Shown: positions 7,202-16,413, numbered from the stretch's first letter. The stretch is 64,000 nt of DNA from Massilia sp. YIM B02769 (GCF_030411995.1 NZ_JASNRC010000010.1:1-64000); one strand, 5' to 3'. The notes: generated by a model from the letters alone, not told the origin. A program made the numbers and translations.

Positions 7202-7831
7202 ATGATCGATCACCTGCTGCGTCCCGCAGACCTGCCCACCTGGCGCCAGCGCACCGCGCTGCGCCTGCTGAACCTGTTCGGCTGGAAGCTGCGCCACAAG
7301 CCCCTGCCCGGCCCGCACGGCATCGTCGTGGTCTACCCGCACACCTCGAACTGGGATTTCTTCGTCGGCCTGTTCGGCAAGTGGGCACTCGACCTCGACT
7401 TCCGCTGGCTAGCCAAGGATTCGCTGTTCAAGGGCCCGATAGGCGGCATCATGCGCTACTGGGGCGGCATCGCCGTCGACCGCCGCGCGCCGATGGGCGC
7501 CACCCGTTCGCTGGCGCAAAGCATGCTGCGCGAGGAATGGTGCTGGGTCGCGATCACGCCGGAAGGCACGCGCGGCTACCGTCCGCACTGGAAGAGCGGC
7601 TTCTATCACCTGGCGGCGGCAGCCGACGTGCCGCTGCTGCTGGTCTACATGGATTACCGCACCAAGGTGCTGAGCGTGGTCGACACCGTGCGCCTGAGCG
7701 GCGACCAGGATGCCGACATGGCCGCCATCGCCGCCATCTACGAAGGCAAGCAGGCCCTGCACCCGGAACTGGCCGCGCCGATCAAGCTGGCGCCGCCGCA
7801 CAACGGCCCGGACCGCCGCAAAAGCGCCTGA
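7202..7831 (+). CDS. Lysophospholipid acyltransferase (PlsC-like) family protein
   Basis: A 209-residue cytoplasmic-membrane acyltransferase. The HX4D catalytic motif is HTSNWD near residue 47, and the second acceptor-binding motif is ITPEGTRGYRPHWKSGFYH near residues 121-139, where PEGTR replaces the classical PEGTRS. FKGPIGGIMRYWGGIAVDR fits the region that positions the substrate glycerol. It is shorter than PlsC of E. coli (245 aa) and matches the small soluble-domain branch often annotated as 1-acyl-sn-glycerol-3-phosphate acyltransferase. GAGAAAAC before ATG 7202 serves as ribosome binding site. A likely promoter lies near 7086-7091 (TATAGA). It probably acylates a lysophospholipid or related lipid; the exact acceptor is uncertain. 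Confidence 0.85.
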   Translation: MIDHLLRPADLPTWRQRTALRLLNLFGWKLRHKPLPGPHGIVVVYPHTSNWDFFVGLFGKWALDLDFRWLAKDSLFKGPIGGIMRYWGGIAVDRRAPMGATRSLAQSMLREEWCWVAITPEGTRGYRPHWKSGFYHLAAAADVPLLLVYMDYRTKVLSVVDTVRLSGDQDADMAAIAAIYEGKQALHPELAAPIKLAPPHNGPDRRKSA

Positions 7832-7849
7832 GTTCGGCTCTCGCCGGCC

Positions 7850-8410
7850 TCATGCCGGGTTCGTGAGGTCGCGCATGCCCTTGCGTTCGCGCACGAACAG
7901 GGTCTTATAGTAGATCGCCGTGGCGCGCCAGGCGCCGTTCGGCGTGGCGCAGTATTCCGGCAATTCGCCGATCTTCGTATACCCGAGCCGCGCATACAGC
8001 GCCTCGGCACCCGACCCCGCCTCGGTATCCAGGAACAGCAGGCCGCGCTGCAAGGCCAGCGCCTGCACTTCCGCCGCCTCCATCAGCGCCGTCGCCGCCC
8101 CGCCGCGGCGCGCGCCGCTGTGCACCAGCAGCTTCTGCACCTCCGCGCGGTTCAGGCCGTTCGGCTTCTGGCACAGCTCGAGCTGGACCGTGCCGACCAG
8201 CACGTGGTCGCGCCAGGCCACCAGCAGCACGCGGGAGCCGGCGGCAAGGGCTGCGCGTACCTCGTTCCAGTAAGCGTCGGCCGCGGCCCCGTCGATCGTC
8301 GCCAGGAAACCGACCGAGGCGCCGTGCGCGACGGCGTCGAGCAGCAGCGCGCGCAGCGGCGCCGCGTGGGCCGCCGCGCCCGCGGCGTCGAGCATCCGGA
8401 TCTGCATCAT
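7850..8410 (-). CDS. GNAT family N-acetyltransferase
   Basis: A 186-residue GNAT enzyme. Motif A, the acetyl-CoA pyrophosphate loop, is VQKLLVHSGARRGGAATALM (the usual RxxGxG/A spacing appears as RRGGAA). The following LFLDTEAGSGAEALYARLGY and the TKIGELPEYC strand are the conserved C-terminal part of this subfamily. The start is one of two adjacent ATGs at 8410 and 8407; GGAGG sits four and seven bases before them, so 8407 may be used. The acceptor substrate cannot be deduced. It converges with the acyltransferase gene, whose end lies 19 bp away. Confidence 0.82.
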   Translation of the reverse strand: MMQIRMLDAAGAAAHAAPLRALLLDAVAHGASVGFLATIDGAAADAYWNEVRAALAAGSRVLLVAWRDHVLVGTVQLELCQKPNGLNRAEVQKLLVHSGARRGGAATALMEAAEVQALALQRGLLFLDTEAGSGAEALYARLGYTKIGELPEYCATPNGAWRATAIYYKTLFVRERKGMRDLTNPA

Positions 8411-8531
8411 GTGTCCTCCATGGTTAGCACGGAGAGCGTGCAGGATTCGTGCCTGCCTGCCCAGCAGCTGAATCAGGCATACAGCCCACGCCGGGAATGC
8501 ACTATTTCGGTGCATTTCCGATGCGGGCGCA

Positions 8532-10352
8532 CTAGAAGCGGACCCCGGCGGAGAGCGCGAGGACGTCGCGGTCGGCCACCTGGTTGTATTCGCCGCCCCA
8601 GACCGGCGCCCAGCCGAGCTCGAGCAGGTAGCGCTCCTGGTACTCGAAGCGCAGCGCCAGCGCGGCGTTCTTTCGTCCTTCATTGAGCAGGAAGTCGCCG
8701 GACCAGCCTTTCACGTCGTGCGCAAAAGCGAGGCTGGCGTTGCAGGCGACGCCAGGCAGCAGCGCGGGCATGCGCGCATCGACCCGCAAGCGATAACCCC
8801 AGGCATTCGTGCTGGCATAGCCATCCAGGCTGCACTGGCGCGCCGCGTTGCCGGTGGTAACGACGCAGGCGCCGTTCACCGGGCCGACGCCAAAGATATC
8901 GGCGCGGCCGTAGCGGCGCACGGCGGGGTCGGGCAAGCCGGAGGCGTGCTTGCCGACCACTTCGGCCGTTGTGGTCAGCGCCACCTTGCCCAGCTGCCAT
9001 TCTCGCGCCGCGCCCAGCTGCAGCTGCGACATCGGATGCAGGTCGTAGCCGTGATAGATGCCGCCCGGCGGCACCGCGTTGGCATCGGCGCGCAGCAGGG
9101 CCGGCACGCTGGCGTTCAGGAAAGGCGGCAGCACGTCGCCCGGCGCCAGCATGAAGGGCTGGCGCGGCCGGTACGAGGCTTCGCCGTAGAACCGTCCCTT
9201 GCCGCGCCTGTGGTGGAAGGTGAGCGCGGTCAGCGCCAGGTCTTGCGGGTACTCGGTGAAATACGCCATGTTGCGCCCGTCCGGGTCGCCCGGGACCAGG
9301 GCCGGGCCGCCGACGCGGGTGCTGCGGCGCAGGCTGGGCAAGGCGGTGCGTGCGTTGTAGCGCGCGTGATACAGCCCGACATCCAGGGCCAGCGGCGCCG
9401 ACTTCCAGGTCAGCGCCAGGCCGTATTCCGGGCCGTTCACTTGCGGCGTCGGCAAGCGTTTCTGGTAGGCGCCCAGGGGAATGCGCGCGCGGTCGCTCAC
9501 CTGCGGCGGCCCCGACATCACCAGGTCGCAGCCCTCGGCCGTGTAGTCGTTGACGGACCACAAGGTGCCGCAGAGGTCGAGCGCGCTCGGCTGGTGGCGG
9601 GTCTGCCAGTAGGCCTCGACGCCGAAGGCGGGAGTCAGGTCAAGCCGGCCGAACAGCATTGGCGCCGGCGAGCGCAACTCCTGGGGAACGGCGCCGGCCC
9701 TGCGCAGGGCCGGCACATCCTTTGGGTTGAGTGCCTCCAGCCCGCCCGGCGTGATCGCGCGCTCGCCCCAGTTCAGCGACTGCCGTCCGAGGCGCGCGCT
9801 GTAGCGCATGGCGCCGGATGCTCCCGCGTACTGGAGCCAGGCGTCGCCCAGGGCCACGCCGGAAAAGCGCGACAGGCGCGCGGCGCCGGCGTCGCCCAGC
9901 GGCGTGTCTGCGGCGTAGCCGTTGATGACATTGCCCCAGGGCCGCCGGCGGTGCTCCAGCGCCTCGTCGCGCCAGGCCTTGAGCCGCACCAGCGCCGACC
10001 AGGCGCCTTCGCGCAGGTCGAGGTCGAGGTAGGCCTTGAGCGCCATCGAGGCCAGGTCGCCGCGGCCGAAATTCATGTTGGGATCGTCGCCGTTGCCGCC
10101 GCTGCCGAGGCCGGCCAGGCCGATGGCCGGGGCGTTGACGCTTGCCAGCAGCTGCGGGTCGCGCGCTTCGGTGCGCCAGACGGCGCCGAAATTCACACGT
10201 CCGCTGAGCTCCGTGTCGACCGCCTGCGCCGGCGGATTCGCCAGCGCCAGCAATAACACCCATGGCCGGACGGCCGTGGCGCGGATCAGGTCATGGGGAA
10301 GCCGATGGATGCCTTGCCCGGCCCAGCGCCGGGTCGATGCCTTCCTAGCCAT
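8532..10352 (-). CDS. DUF1302 family outer-membrane-type protein
   Basis: A 606-residue exported protein. After a basic N-terminus a hydrophobic stretch (PWVLLLALANPPAQA) acts as signal peptide. The mature domain begins TELSGRVNFGAVWRTEARDP and continues with LGRQSLNWGERAITPGGLEA, a hallmark segment of DUF1302, and many amphipathic strands. It ends in an aromatic residue (LALSAGVRF), as beta-barrels do. In many proteobacteria DUF1302 proteins are encoded beside a DUF1329 partner and an RND exporter; neither is present here. It follows the SulP gene on the same strand with 122 bp between, so co-transcription is possible. Role unknown; an envelope lipid or hydrophobic-substrate function is plausible from family context only. 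Confidence 0.8.
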   Translation of the reverse strand: MARKASTRRWAGQGIHRLPHDLIRATAVRPWVLLLALANPPAQAVDTELSGRVNFGAVWRTEARDPQLLASVNAPAIGLAGLGSGGNGDDPNMNFGRGDLASMALKAYLDLDLREGAWSALVRLKAWRDEALEHRRRPWGNVINGYAADTPLGDAGAARLSRFSGVALGDAWLQYAGASGAMRYSARLGRQSLNWGERAITPGGLEALNPKDVPALRRAGAVPQELRSPAPMLFGRLDLTPAFGVEAYWQTRHQPSALDLCGTLWSVNDYTAEGCDLVMSGPPQVSDRARIPLGAYQKRLPTPQVNGPEYGLALTWKSAPLALDVGLYHARYNARTALPSLRRSTRVGGPALVPGDPDGRNMAYFTEYPQDLALTALTFHHRRGKGRFYGEASYRPRQPFMLAPGDVLPPFLNASVPALLRADANAVPPGGIYHGYDLHPMSQLQLGAAREWQLGKVALTTTAEVVGKHASGLPDPAVRRYGRADIFGVGPVNGACVVTTGNAARQCSLDGYASTNAWGYRLRVDARMPALLPGVACNASLAFAHDVKGWSGDFLLNEGRKNAALALRFEYQERYLLELGWAPVWGGEYNQVADRDVLALSAGVRF

Positions 10353-10474
10353 GGCATTGCCCGTCTCAGCTTACGGGTGGGAACGCAGCGTGAAGCGTGA
10401 AGAGACAGTCCATGGCAGCCTCCTTCTTGATAGTTTTAAAAAATTTTGCCAGAACGTTTGATCTGTATCACTAG

Positions 10475-12121
10475 CTATTCATATAGCTTGACATCGGCAA
10501 GCGCGTCCCACGCCATGGCCGTGCTCAGGAAGACACGTCCGTTTAACACGGGCAAGAGTTCGCTGTGCTTCAGCCTGTCCATCACCGGCCCTTTCACCTC
10601 GGCCAGGTGCAGCCCGATGCCCCTGCCCTTCAGCATGCCGTTCAGCTCGGTCAGCGCGAACAGCGCCGAGGTATCCACCTCGTTCACCGCCGACAGCACC
10701 AGCACCAGGTTGCGCGTGCCCGGGCGTGCGGCCAGCTCGTCCTCGATGCGGGCATTCACCGCCTCCACGTTGCCGAAGAACAGCCCGGCATCGACGCGCA
10801 GCATCAGCAGGTCGGGCGCGGTAACGGCCTGGTAGCGCGCGATGTTGCGGAAGTGCTCGGTCCCGGCGATCCGGCCCAGCACGGCGATGTGCGGCCGGCT
10901 GGCGCGCCAGATCAGCGCGCCCATCGACAGCGCCACGCCGATCACCACGCCCGCTTCCACGCCCAGCACCAGCACGCCGGCGGCGGTGGCCACCAGGGCG
11001 GCGGCGTCGGCGCGGTCGAAACGCCAGGCCGTGCGCAGGGTCGTGGTGTCGAGCATGCCGAGCACGGCGACGATGATGGTGGCCGCCAGGGTCGGCAGCG
11101 GCATCAGGGCCAGCCAGCCGGTCGGCGCCACCAGGGCCAGGGCCAGCAGGGCCGCCGTGATCAGGCTGGCGAGCTGGGTGTTGGCGCCGGCCGCGAAGTT
11201 CACCGCCGAGCGCGAAATGCTGCCGGTGACCGGGAAGCCGCCGGTCAGCGCGCTACCCAGGTTGGCCGCGCCCAGGCCGATCAGCTCCTTGTTGCTGTGC
11301 AGCTTTTCGGCGCGCTTCAGGGCCAGGGTCTGGGCGCCGGACATGCTGATCAGGAAGACCATGAAGCCGATCAGCAGCGCCGGCTGCAGCAGCGCCTGCC
11401 AATGGGCGTGCGAGACGCCGAGCGTGATCAGCGGCAGCCCGGTGGGCACGCTGCCGGTGGTGTGCACGCCGCGCGCTTCCAGGCCGAGGAGCGGCACCAG
11501 CGCGGTGGCGCCGAGCACCACCACCATCGGCGCGAGCTTGGCGCCGATGTCGGCGGCGGTGGGCGGCAACTTGAGCCGGCGCAGCAGCGGCGCCAGCCGG
11601 CTGCGCGCAAGCAGCAGCAGGACCAGCGAGCCGACGCCCAGCAGCGCGCTGGGCAGGTGGAATTCCGGCAGCCTGGCGCCGAGCAGGGCCGGCAGCTGGC
11701 CGAGCGCGATCACCACCGAGGAACCGATGGTGAAGCCGCTCATCACGGGCCGCGAGAAGAAATTGGCGATGAAGCCGATGCGCAGCAGGCCGCACAGCAG
11801 CAGCACCGCACCCGAGATCAGGGCCAGCTGGGCCGCCAGCATCGTGTACAGCGCGCTGCCGGGTGCGGCCAGCGGCGCCAGCGCGGAGGCGGTCATCAGC
11901 GAGATGATCGCCATCGGCCCGACCGACTGCGTACTGCTGGTGCCGAACAGCGCATACAGCGCCGGCGGCACGATGCTGGCGTAGATGCCGACCACCGGCG
12001 GCAGGCCCGCCACCAGCGCGTAGGCCATGCCCTGCGGGATCATCATCATCGCCACGACGATGCCGGCGCTGATGTCGCCCGGCAGCATGGCGCGCTGGTA
12101 GTGCTTCAACCAGTGCAGCAT
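10475..12121 (-). CDS. SulP family inorganic anion transporter with STAS domain
   Basis: A 548-residue inner-membrane transporter, chosen to start at ATG 12121 (GGAAACAG precedes). It begins MLHWLKHYQRAMLPGDISAG and immediately shows the SulP signature PGDISAGIVVAMMMIPQGMA and GLPPVVGIYAS. About 10-14 hydrophobic segments follow, with the NLGSALTGGFPVTGSISRSA motif in mid-protein. The C-terminal STAS domain (about residue 430 onward) contains LRVDAGLFFGNVEAVNARIE and LVLSAVNEVDTSALFALTEL, where Asp-Thr-Ser is the usual phosphorylatable region. It should move sulfate, bicarbonate or another small anion; the substrate cannot be told from sequence. A paired palindromic repeat occupies the upstream intergenic region. 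Confidence 0.9.
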   Translation of the reverse strand: MLHWLKHYQRAMLPGDISAGIVVAMMMIPQGMAYALVAGLPPVVGIYASIVPPALYALFGTSSTQSVGPMAIISLMTASALAPLAAPGSALYTMLAAQLALISGAVLLLCGLLRIGFIANFFSRPVMSGFTIGSSVVIALGQLPALLGARLPEFHLPSALLGVGSLVLLLLARSRLAPLLRRLKLPPTAADIGAKLAPMVVVLGATALVPLLGLEARGVHTTGSVPTGLPLITLGVSHAHWQALLQPALLIGFMVFLISMSGAQTLALKRAEKLHSNKELIGLGAANLGSALTGGFPVTGSISRSAVNFAAGANTQLASLITAALLALALVAPTGWLALMPLPTLAATIIVAVLGMLDTTTLRTAWRFDRADAAALVATAAGVLVLGVEAGVVIGVALSMGALIWRASRPHIAVLGRIAGTEHFRNIARYQAVTAPDLLMLRVDAGLFFGNVEAVNARIEDELAARPGTRNLVLVLSAVNEVDTSALFALTELNGMLKGRGIGLHLAEVKGPVMDRLKHSELLPVLNGRVFLSTAMAWDALADVKLYE

Positions 12122-12190
12122 TCTGTTTCCGTTTTTAAGATCGTGTTGTGGACCGGCCTGCGCCCTGTAACTGAGCCGATGCGTATGCCG

Positions 12191-12330
12191 TACGGTGGGC
12201 ACGCTGTGCCCACGCGAAAGCATGCACCGTGGCTGCTCTTTTGGAGACGAATCAGCACCCAGCCGCCAACGCCCGATCAAGCGTCTCGTTAGCGCGTCGT
12301 CCCGCGTGGGCACAGCGTGCCCACCCTACG
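12191..12330. repeat. Inverted pair of GGTGGGCAC palindromes (REPIN-like)
   Basis: Two copies of one palindromic element face each other: TACGGTGGGCACGCTGTGCC plus CACGCG at 12191-12216, and its near-perfect reverse complement at 12303-12330. Each is itself a hairpin (GTGGGCAC/GTGCCCAC). The pair lies between the GGDEF gene end and the sulP start. The same family recurs at about 27.3, 45.9 and 48.6 kb. Confidence 0.8.
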
Positions 12331-12360
12331 ATTATCAAGCGCCAACGATGCCTCATCCAA

Positions 12361-13845
12361 TCATTGCATCGCCAGCTCGACGCAATTGCGCCCCGCCCGC
12401 TTGGCCCTGGCCAGCGCCGCGTTCACGCGCACCGTCAGCGAATCCGCGCTTTCCTGGTCGCCCAGCTGGGCCACGCCCAGGCTCACCGTCACCTGGTCGC
12501 AGCCCGGGATCAGGGTCGACGCAATCGCCACGCGCAGCTTCTCGGCCATCTTCAGGCCGTCGATGGCGCTGGTGTGCGGCGCGATCACCTGGAAGTCCTC
12601 GCCGCCCGAGCGCACCACGATGTCGCTGGAGCGCACCAGCTTCTGGGCCGCCTCGGCCACCGTGCGCAGGGCGATGTCGCCCACCGGGTGGCCGTAGCGG
12701 TCGTTGACTTCCTTGAAGCGGTCGATGTCGAAGGCAATCAGCGCCAGCGGCAGGCGGTAGCGGCGCGCGCGCTTGATCTCCCCTTCCAGCAGCGCTTCGC
12801 CGTGGCGCCGGTTCGCCACGCCGGTGAGCGCGTCGGTGGTGGAGAGATGCGTCAGGCGCGCCAGCAGTTCTTCGCTTTCGCGCCCCATGTCGGCCAGGCG
12901 CAGGCCGACCGCGACCAGCTCCGCCAGGCCCTCCAGGGCGGCGAGCGCATCGTGGCTGAAGCGGCGGCTGCCATCGAACAGCAGGCACAGCGACCCGCGC
13001 GCCCCGCCCGGCCCGCCGGCCGGAATCGGCAGGCCCAGCACCATCTCGACGCCGTGCGCGCGCAGCGTCTCGGTGAGTCCCGGCTCGCCCGATTTTTCCG
13101 GCGCATCGAGCAAGGCGATCGTGTTCGCGGCCGCTGCCAGCAGGCCCGGGAAGGCATGCCGCAACGGCGACTGCAGCAGGCGCTCGCCGCGCCCGAGCAC
13201 GCGCGCCAGGTTCAGTTCGCGGTTCGGTTGGCGGTGCACGCCGTGCTGGGCCTGCAACTGCAAGTCGCCGCCCGGCTGCAGGTAGAACAGCGCCGCATGC
13301 ACCACGCCCGGCCAGGTGCAGAGCGCCTCGCAGATGCGTTCGGACAGCGCGGCCAGGTCCTCGCCTTCGCCCAGCGCCGCCTGCACCCGGGCGCGCAGCA
13401 GCGCCAGTTCCTGCAACTCGGCTTCGCGCGGGGTCGGCGCGGGTTGGCGCACCGGGCCGGCCGCCAGCTGCGCCGCCAGCGCCGCGTTCTGGGCATCGGG
13501 CGCCAGCGGGGCGATGGCGTAGTCGATCGGACCGCGCGCCATCAGCGCCGGCAGCCAGCGCGCGTTCGAGAACGGGCACAGGACGAAAACCGCGGCGCCG
13601 GCGCGCTGCGCGATCAACTGCCCCAGGCCGGCCAGGTCGAGCTCGGGATCGAAGCGCTCGAGGTCGATCACCAGCAGGTCGACCGGCTCGCGCCCCAGCA
13701 CCTCGAGCGCGGCGTCGACGCCATCGGCCAGCGCCAGGCCGGCGAACTGGCTGCCCGACTCCGCCTGGAACTGCGCGCGCCGCGCGGCGGCCGGGTTGAC
13801 GAACAACCCGGTGCGTTGGCCTTGCGGCTCGGCCTGCTGAGGCAT
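12361..13845 (-). CDS. GAF-like/GGDEF protein with altered GGEDF active-site motif
   Basis: A 494-residue cytoplasmic protein. The start at ATG 13845 has AAGGAG six bases upstream. Residues 1-130 look like a degenerate receiver-like domain (LLVIDLERFDPELD). Residues about 150-320 form a GAF-like sensor domain. The last 170 residues are a GGDEF domain (TDALTGVANRRHGEALLEGE, LIAFDIDRFKEVNDRYGHPV). The signature is GGEDF at residues 414-418 rather than GG[DE]EF: the fourth position, normally Glu, is Asp. The inhibitory c-di-GMP site RxxD (RSSD, 405-408) is intact at the correct spacing. It may be a weak cyclase or a c-di-GMP sensor. The metal-binding Asp of FDIDRFK is kept. Confidence 0.85.
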   Translation of the reverse strand: MPQQAEPQGQRTGLFVNPAAARRAQFQAESGSQFAGLALADGVDAALEVLGREPVDLLVIDLERFDPELDLAGLGQLIAQRAGAAVFVLCPFSNARWLPALMARGPIDYAIAPLAPDAQNAALAAQLAAGPVRQPAPTPREAELQELALLRARVQAALGEGEDLAALSERICEALCTWPGVVHAALFYLQPGGDLQLQAQHGVHRQPNRELNLARVLGRGERLLQSPLRHAFPGLLAAAANTIALLDAPEKSGEPGLTETLRAHGVEMVLGLPIPAGGPGGARGSLCLLFDGSRRFSHDALAALEGLAELVAVGLRLADMGRESEELLARLTHLSTTDALTGVANRRHGEALLEGEIKRARRYRLPLALIAFDIDRFKEVNDRYGHPVGDIALRTVAEAAQKLVRSSDIVVRSGGEDFQVIAPHTSAIDGLKMAEKLRVAIASTLIPGCDQVTVSLGVAQLGDQESADSLTVRVNAALARAKRAGRNCVELAMQ

Positions 13846-14021
13846 GTTTTTCTCCTTGTCATGCATATTCGTTACGCCACGCAACTCTACGCCGTGGATT
13901 TTGACATATTCGCACCCCATCGAACAGGACGTTCGCCCTTGTGTGTGGAACCGCACCGTCGCGCCGCCCGCTCGCGGCCGATACTGGTCCGGTCAGCAAC
14001 CAGCATACAGAGGTAAGCACG

Positions 14022-14987
14022 ATGGCCAACCAGGACGATGTAGCAAACCATCAGAAGGCAATCCAGAATCGCCAGGACCAGCTCGACGCCAGCCAGAAAC
14101 AAGAGGAAGGTAGCAAGCCCGTGCAGATCGGCGCCGAACAGCCGGTGCCGCCGATGCCCGAGCAGCACCTGGCCAAGCCGGGCCTCGAAGCGCAGATGGC
14201 CGTCAAGCCGCGTTTCATGGCCGAGGCCTACAAGGGCAGCGGCAAGCTCGAGGGCCAGGTGGCGATCGTCACCGGCGGCGACTCCGGCATCGGCCGCTCG
14301 GTGGCCGTGCTGTTCGCGCGCGAAGGCGCCGACGTCGCCGTGCTTTACCTGAACGAACACGAAGACGCCGCCGAGACCCAGCGCTGTATCGAGGCCGAGG
14401 GCCGCCGCTGCGTGACGATCGCCGGCGACGTCAAGGACATGGCATTCTGCCAGCAGGCGGTCGACGCCGTGGTGGCCGAATGGGGCCGCCTCGACGTCCT
14501 GGTGAACAACGCCGCCTTCCAGGAACACGCCAGCAGCCTGCTCGACATCACCGAGGAGCGCTTCGACGAAACCATGCGCACCAATATCTATGGCTACTTC
14601 CACATGGCGAAGGCCGCCCTGCCCTACATGAAGCGCGGCGCCGCCATCGTGAACACCGGTTCCGTCACCGGCCTGAAGGGCTCGAAGCTGCTGCTCGACT
14701 ATTCCTCGACCAAGGGCGCGATCCACGCGTTCACGATGTCGCTGGCCGCGAACCTGCTGGACAAGGGCATTCGCGTGAACTGCGTGGCGCCGGGTCCGGT
14801 CTGGACGCCGCTGAATCCGGCCGACCAGTCGCCGGACAAGATCGTCCACTTCGGCGAAAGCACCACCTATGGACGCGCGGCCCAGCCCGAGGAACTCTCG
14901 CCGGCCTACGTGTTCCTGGCCTCGAACGCCTGCTCGAGCTACATCACGGGCATCGTGCTGCCGGTGACCGGCAGCGTCGGCGAATAA
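14022..14987 (+). CDS. Short-chain dehydrogenase/reductase, general-stress type
   Basis: A 321-residue SDR of the extended-head type seen in general-stress proteins such as B. subtilis YdaD/YhdF. The first 70 residues are a hydrophilic, Gln-rich head (HQKAIQNRQDQLDASQKQEE). The Rossmann motif is TGGDSGIGRS, followed by NNAAF, and the catalytic triad is Ser (NTGSVTG), Tyr and Lys (DYSSTKGAIHAF). NCVAPGPVWTPLNPAD is the usual post-catalytic segment. It should be an NAD(P)-dependent oxidoreductase; the substrate is unknown. The gene ends 11 bp before ku on the same strand, so the two are probably co-transcribed, tying it to a stress/DNA-repair programme. The start at ATG 14022 follows AGAGGTAAG. 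Confidence 0.88.
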   Translation: MANQDDVANHQKAIQNRQDQLDASQKQEEGSKPVQIGAEQPVPPMPEQHLAKPGLEAQMAVKPRFMAEAYKGSGKLEGQVAIVTGGDSGIGRSVAVLFAREGADVAVLYLNEHEDAAETQRCIEAEGRRCVTIAGDVKDMAFCQQAVDAVVAEWGRLDVLVNNAAFQEHASSLLDITEERFDETMRTNIYGYFHMAKAALPYMKRGAAIVNTGSVTGLKGSKLLLDYSSTKGAIHAFTMSLAANLLDKGIRVNCVAPGPVWTPLNPADQSPDKIVHFGESTTYGRAAQPEELSPAYVFLASNACSSYITGIVLPVTGSVGE

Positions 14988-14998
14988 AGGAGACGCAT

Positions 14999-16075
14999 AT
15001 GGCACGCAGCATGTGGAAGGGGGCGATCAGTTTCGGGCTGGTTCACATCCCGGTCGAAATGTATCCCGCGGTGAGCAGCAATGCGCTCGACCTTTCCATG
15101 CTCGACCGCCGCGACTTCGCCCCCATCGGCTTCAAGCGCTACAACAAGAACACCGGCAAGGAAGTGTCCTGGGACGACATCGTCAAGGGCTATGAATACG
15201 AATCCGGCGAGTACGTGGTGCTGTCCGACGAAGACCTGCGCCGCGCGAATCCCGAAGCGACCCAGACCATCGACATCCTGGCCTTTGTCGATGCCGAGGA
15301 CGTACCCCTGCTGTATTACGACCACCCTTATTATCTCGCGCCTGGCAAGGGCGGCGACAAGGTGTATGCGCTGCTGCGCGAAACCCTGAAGGAAGTCGGC
15401 AAGATCGGCATCGCGAATGTCGTCATCCGCGTCAAGCAGCACCTGGCGGCGCTGGTGTGCATCGGCGACACCATCGTCCTGAACACCCTGCGCTACCCGG
15501 ACGAGATCCGCGAGACCGACGACCTCAAGATTCCGTCGCCGAAAGCGAAGGCGGCCACCATCAGCGCCAAGGAGCTGAAGATGGCGATGGCCCTGGTCGA
15601 GGGCATGAGCGAGGACTGGAAGCCGAACCAGTACCACGACACCTACCGCGAGGACGTGCTGGCCCTGGTGCAGAAGAAGATCAAGGCCAGGCAGACCAAG
15701 ACCATCACCATGCCCGACCCGGACGAGAAGCCGAAGAAAACCACGAATGTCATCGACCTGGTATCGCTGCTCCAGGCCAGCCTGGGTAAGAAGCCGGGCA
15801 AGGCGGTACTGGACGACGACGATGACGACGACGAACCGCCACCGCCTAAGCGCGCGCGCAAGCCGGCCGAGGAAGAGGACGACGACACCCCGCCGCCGCG
15901 CCGCAAGACGGCAGCGGGTTCGCGCGAACACGTGGCCGCGAAGGCCGCACCGAAGCGCGCCGCGGCAGGTTCGGCTGCAAAGCCGGCCGCCAAGAAGGCC
16001 CCGGCCAGGAAAGCCGTGGCGGCCAAAAAAACCAGCACGGCAGCCGCCCCGGTACGGCGCAAGAAGGCGGCGTGA
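14999..16075 (+). CDS. ku: Non-homologous end-joining protein Ku
   Basis: A 358-residue bacterial Ku. It opens MARSMWKGAISFGLVHIPVE, the near-invariant Ku start, and carries the core beta-barrel to about residue 255 (KRYNKNTGKEVSWDDIVKGY, YYLAPGKGGDKVYALLRETL, LVCIGDTIVLNTLRYPDEIR). It should form a homodimeric ring that threads onto DNA ends and recruits LigD, which is encoded 7 kb downstream. Beyond the core lies a long tail: an acidic run (DDDDDDDE near residue 282), then Lys/Ala/Pro-rich repeats ending RRKKAA. Such basic tails in other bacterial Ku proteins bind DNA and let the ring slide inward. GGAGACGCAT precedes ATG 14999. It follows the stress-type SDR by 11 bp. Confidence 0.95.
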   Translation: MARSMWKGAISFGLVHIPVEMYPAVSSNALDLSMLDRRDFAPIGFKRYNKNTGKEVSWDDIVKGYEYESGEYVVLSDEDLRRANPEATQTIDILAFVDAEDVPLLYYDHPYYLAPGKGGDKVYALLRETLKEVGKIGIANVVIRVKQHLAALVCIGDTIVLNTLRYPDEIRETDDLKIPSPKAKAATISAKELKMAMALVEGMSEDWKPNQYHDTYREDVLALVQKKIKARQTKTITMPDPDEKPKKTTNVIDLVSLLQASLGKKPGKAVLDDDDDDDEPPPPKRARKPAEEEDDDTPPPRRKTAAGSREHVAAKAAPKRAAAGSAAKPAAKKAPARKAVAAKKTSTAAAPVRRKKAA

Positions 16076-16081
16076 CGGCGT

Positions 16082-16363
16082 ATGGATGCATTCATCGACT
16101 TCCTCCAGTGGCCCGCGATGGCGGTCAGCCTGTACGCCGCCTTCCTGATCGGCTCGCAACGCGCCGGGCGCCGCGTGTTCGGCTTCTGGATGTTCATCCT
16201 CAGCAATGTGCTGTGGATCGTCTGGGGCGTGCACGACGGCGCCTGGGCCCTGATCGCGCTGCAGGTGGCGCTGATGGCCATGAACATCCGCGGCATCTGG
16301 AAGAACGACAAAGGCAACAGCAACGACCGCCTGCAGGCCGGCGCCGGCAAATCGCCGGGCTGA
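16082..16363 (+). CDS. Small three-helix membrane protein
   Basis: A 93-residue integral membrane protein with three hydrophobic helices: DFLQWPAMAVSLYAAFLIGS, then GFWMFILSNVLWIVWGVHDG and AWALIALQVALMAMNIRGIW. The tail is hydrophilic. The Asn-Val-Leu-Trp and Met-Asn-Ile-Arg-Gly pattern recalls small proteins related to the PnuC/SemiSWEET-type three-helix fold, but no substrate can be assigned. It begins 6 bp after the ku stop, so it is probably co-transcribed with ku and the SDR. A good ribosome binding site is not visible, which suggests coupling to ku translation. Confidence 0.7.
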   Translation: MDAFIDFLQWPAMAVSLYAAFLIGSQRAGRRVFGFWMFILSNVLWIVWGVHDGAWALIALQVALMAMNIRGIWKNDKGNSNDRLQAGAGKSPG

Positions 16364-16413
16364 ACTGAGGCATTTTTCACGCGGCGATGACCGCTCACTC
16401 AAGGAGAATTGTT

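Noticed and set aside
8718-12292. Plus-strand frames of 512 and 575 codons opposite the DUF1302 and sulP genes
   Set aside because: Typical antisense frames of high-GC genes, rich in Arg/Gln/His/Gly. The minus-strand products have clear families.
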